A DNA stretch of 64,000 bases from an uncultured Paracoccaceae bacterium (GTDB lineage Bacteria > Pseudomonadota > Alphaproteobacteria > Rhodobacterales > Rhodobacteraceae). The stretch spans positions 115,567-179,566 of the forward strand of contig CANMFL010000008.1 in the NCBI GenBank assembly GCA_947497185.1, given 5' to 3'. Below the pieces are notes generated by a model. That model did not search any database. It was not told the DNA's origin and saw nothing but the letters and a program-made list of their open reading frames with translations. Shown here one piece after another: positions 63,087 through 64,000 of the stretch (position 1 is the first letter of the stretch; each line of letters opens with the position of its first letter). The position numbers and the translations under genes are program-made.

Positions 63087-63458
63087 CTACCGATGCTGAT
63101 CAATAAGGATCGGGTTATCATCAGGGTCCAGCAGCATAATATGCGCAGGGCCAGTGGTGGCAGGATCGCAGGTCGCTTCAAGCTTGAAGCCCGCGTCTTG
63201 CAGGCGTTTTTGTATATCGCGCACATCTTCAAAGCCATCGGTCGGCTGCGCGTTGTGGTCCCACCCCGGATTAAACGTAAGTGTGTTCGCGGGGATGTGT
63301 CCCTGAAACAGGCCCAGCAGCGTATCCCCATCCTTGAGAATCGCGTAGTTATGTTCGCTATTGTCGTGGAATGTCTCGAATCCCAGCGTCTTGTAGAACG
63401 CAATAGAGGCGGCAAGGTCTTTGACGTTCAAGCTGGTTGAAAATGCACCAAGCGACAT
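63087..63458 (-). CDS. VOC superfamily protein (glyoxalase/bleomycin-resistance fold)
   Basis: A 123-aa two-module beta-alpha-beta-beta-beta protein: FSTSLNVKDLAASIAFYKTLGFETF, AILKDGDTLLGLFQGH, and the second module ending in GPAHIMLLDPDDNPILIDQHR. Metal or substrate is unknown. The second-module HIMLLDPDDNPI is common in small lactoylglutathione-lyase-like proteins. GGAGGAC precedes the start. Confidence 0.88.
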   Translation of the reverse strand: MSLGAFSTSLNVKDLAASIAFYKTLGFETFHDNSEHNYAILKDGDTLLGLFQGHIPANTLTFNPGWDHNAQPTDGFEDVRDIQKRLQDAGFKLEATCDPATTGPAHIMLLDPDDNPILIDQHR

Positions 63459-63607
63459 GATGGTCCTCCTGTGACGAATGTCGTGGGATCATAGCCTATG
63501 CGGGCTGGAATACAAAATCAGGTCTGCATGACGCCCCGGAAATTCACCGAAATCACCTGCTTTCAAAAACTTTTTTGACCAACGCCTGAAGTGACGCAAC
63601 CTGACGC

Positions 63608-63636
63608 TTGATTTCCTGACCGATTCCCAATAAATC
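63608..63636 (+). promoter_or_regulatory. Candidate tuf promoter
   Basis: TTGATT (63608-63613) and TAAATC (63631-63636) with a 17-bp spacer, 53 nt upstream of the tuf start codon. Confidence 0.4.
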
Positions 63637-63689
63637 GCGGGCAAAGTTGAACCGGGCCGGTTGGCCCCAGCATCAAAGGGCTTTGGCAC

Positions 63690-64000
<311 letters not shown>

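Overview
The window is a chromosomal segment of an alphaproteobacterium of the roseobacter group (Rhodobacteraceae). The placement rests on gene content and order: a ChvI/ChvG two-component system next to pckA and followed by short HprK, RapZ, EIIA-Man and HPr; an rsfS-rlmH-gpmI-envC-ctpA block; a lepB-rnc-era-recO block; COQ9 beside rpsU; and two GcvT-fused dimethylglycine-dehydrogenase-like enzymes. The genus cannot be fixed from this window. No insertion sequence, prophage, CRISPR array, rRNA or tRNA gene was seen. Coding density is high and most genes are core or lineage-core.

Layout. 0-6.3 kb: peptidoglycan lyase lipoprotein, AEC transporter, HspQ, a small membrane protein, gamma-glutamyltransferase, thiolase and free methionine-R-sulfoxide reductase. 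6.3-12.8 kb: a methylated-amine (glycine-betaine type) catabolic cluster made of an XRE-cupin regulator, two FAD/GcvT enzymes and a homocysteine methyltransferase-like protein. 12.8-20.7 kb (minus strand): a degenerate PAS/HWE-kinase-like protein, the ctpA-envC-gpmI-rlmH-rsfS operon and a MscS channel. 20.9-26.6 kb: leuC, leuD and leuB, with a membrane protein and an endonuclease/exonuclease/phosphatase-fold protein inserted between leuD and leuB. 26.7-33.4 kb: EamA transporter, quinone oxidoreductase, COQ9, rpsU, rnhA, methyltransferase, ispH, NYN protein and folK. 33.5-42.0 kb (plus strand): rpoZ, rel, DUF2062, pdxJ, a secreted protein, acpS, lepB, rnc, era, DUF1491 and recO. 42.0-46.9 kb: acyl-CoA dehydrogenase, TauE/SafE permease, DUF3859 and pckA. 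47.2-52.6 kb: chvI, chvG, hprK, rapZ, EIIA, HPr and an acyltransferase. 52.6-58.6 kb: 3-hydroxybutyryl-CoA dehydrogenase, DUF6473, etfBA, cobalamin adenosyltransferase, a twin-TM protein, an SDR and an SH3 protein. 58.7-64.0 kb: parC, phoX with an upstream Pho box, a VOC protein and the 5' part of tuf.

How the parts fit together. ETF (etfBA) is the usual electron acceptor for the acyl-CoA dehydrogenase and for dimethylglycine/sarcosine dehydrogenases, so these dispersed genes plausibly form one electron-transfer network. The thiolase and the 3-hydroxyacyl-CoA dehydrogenase fit acetoacetyl/hydroxybutyryl-CoA metabolism. ChvG/ChvI, the HprK-HPr branch and pckA sit together, which suggests joint control of gluconeogenic carbon flux.

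The signals most worth follow-up are non-coding. (1) A dispersed intergenic repeat has two identical 23-bp copies and one near copy, apparently combined with GGGGGC-TG-GCCCCC hairpin modules. (2) A phased array of GTTAGCGCTAAC operators lies between pckA and chvI. (3) A CtrA-type box, a Pho box and an inverted repeat lie upstream of the 23.4-kb membrane gene, phoX and the XRE-cupin regulator respectively. Among proteins, the most unusual are the PAS/HWE-like protein without a phospho-acceptor His and an exonuclease-fold gene with no conventional start codon close to its signal peptide.
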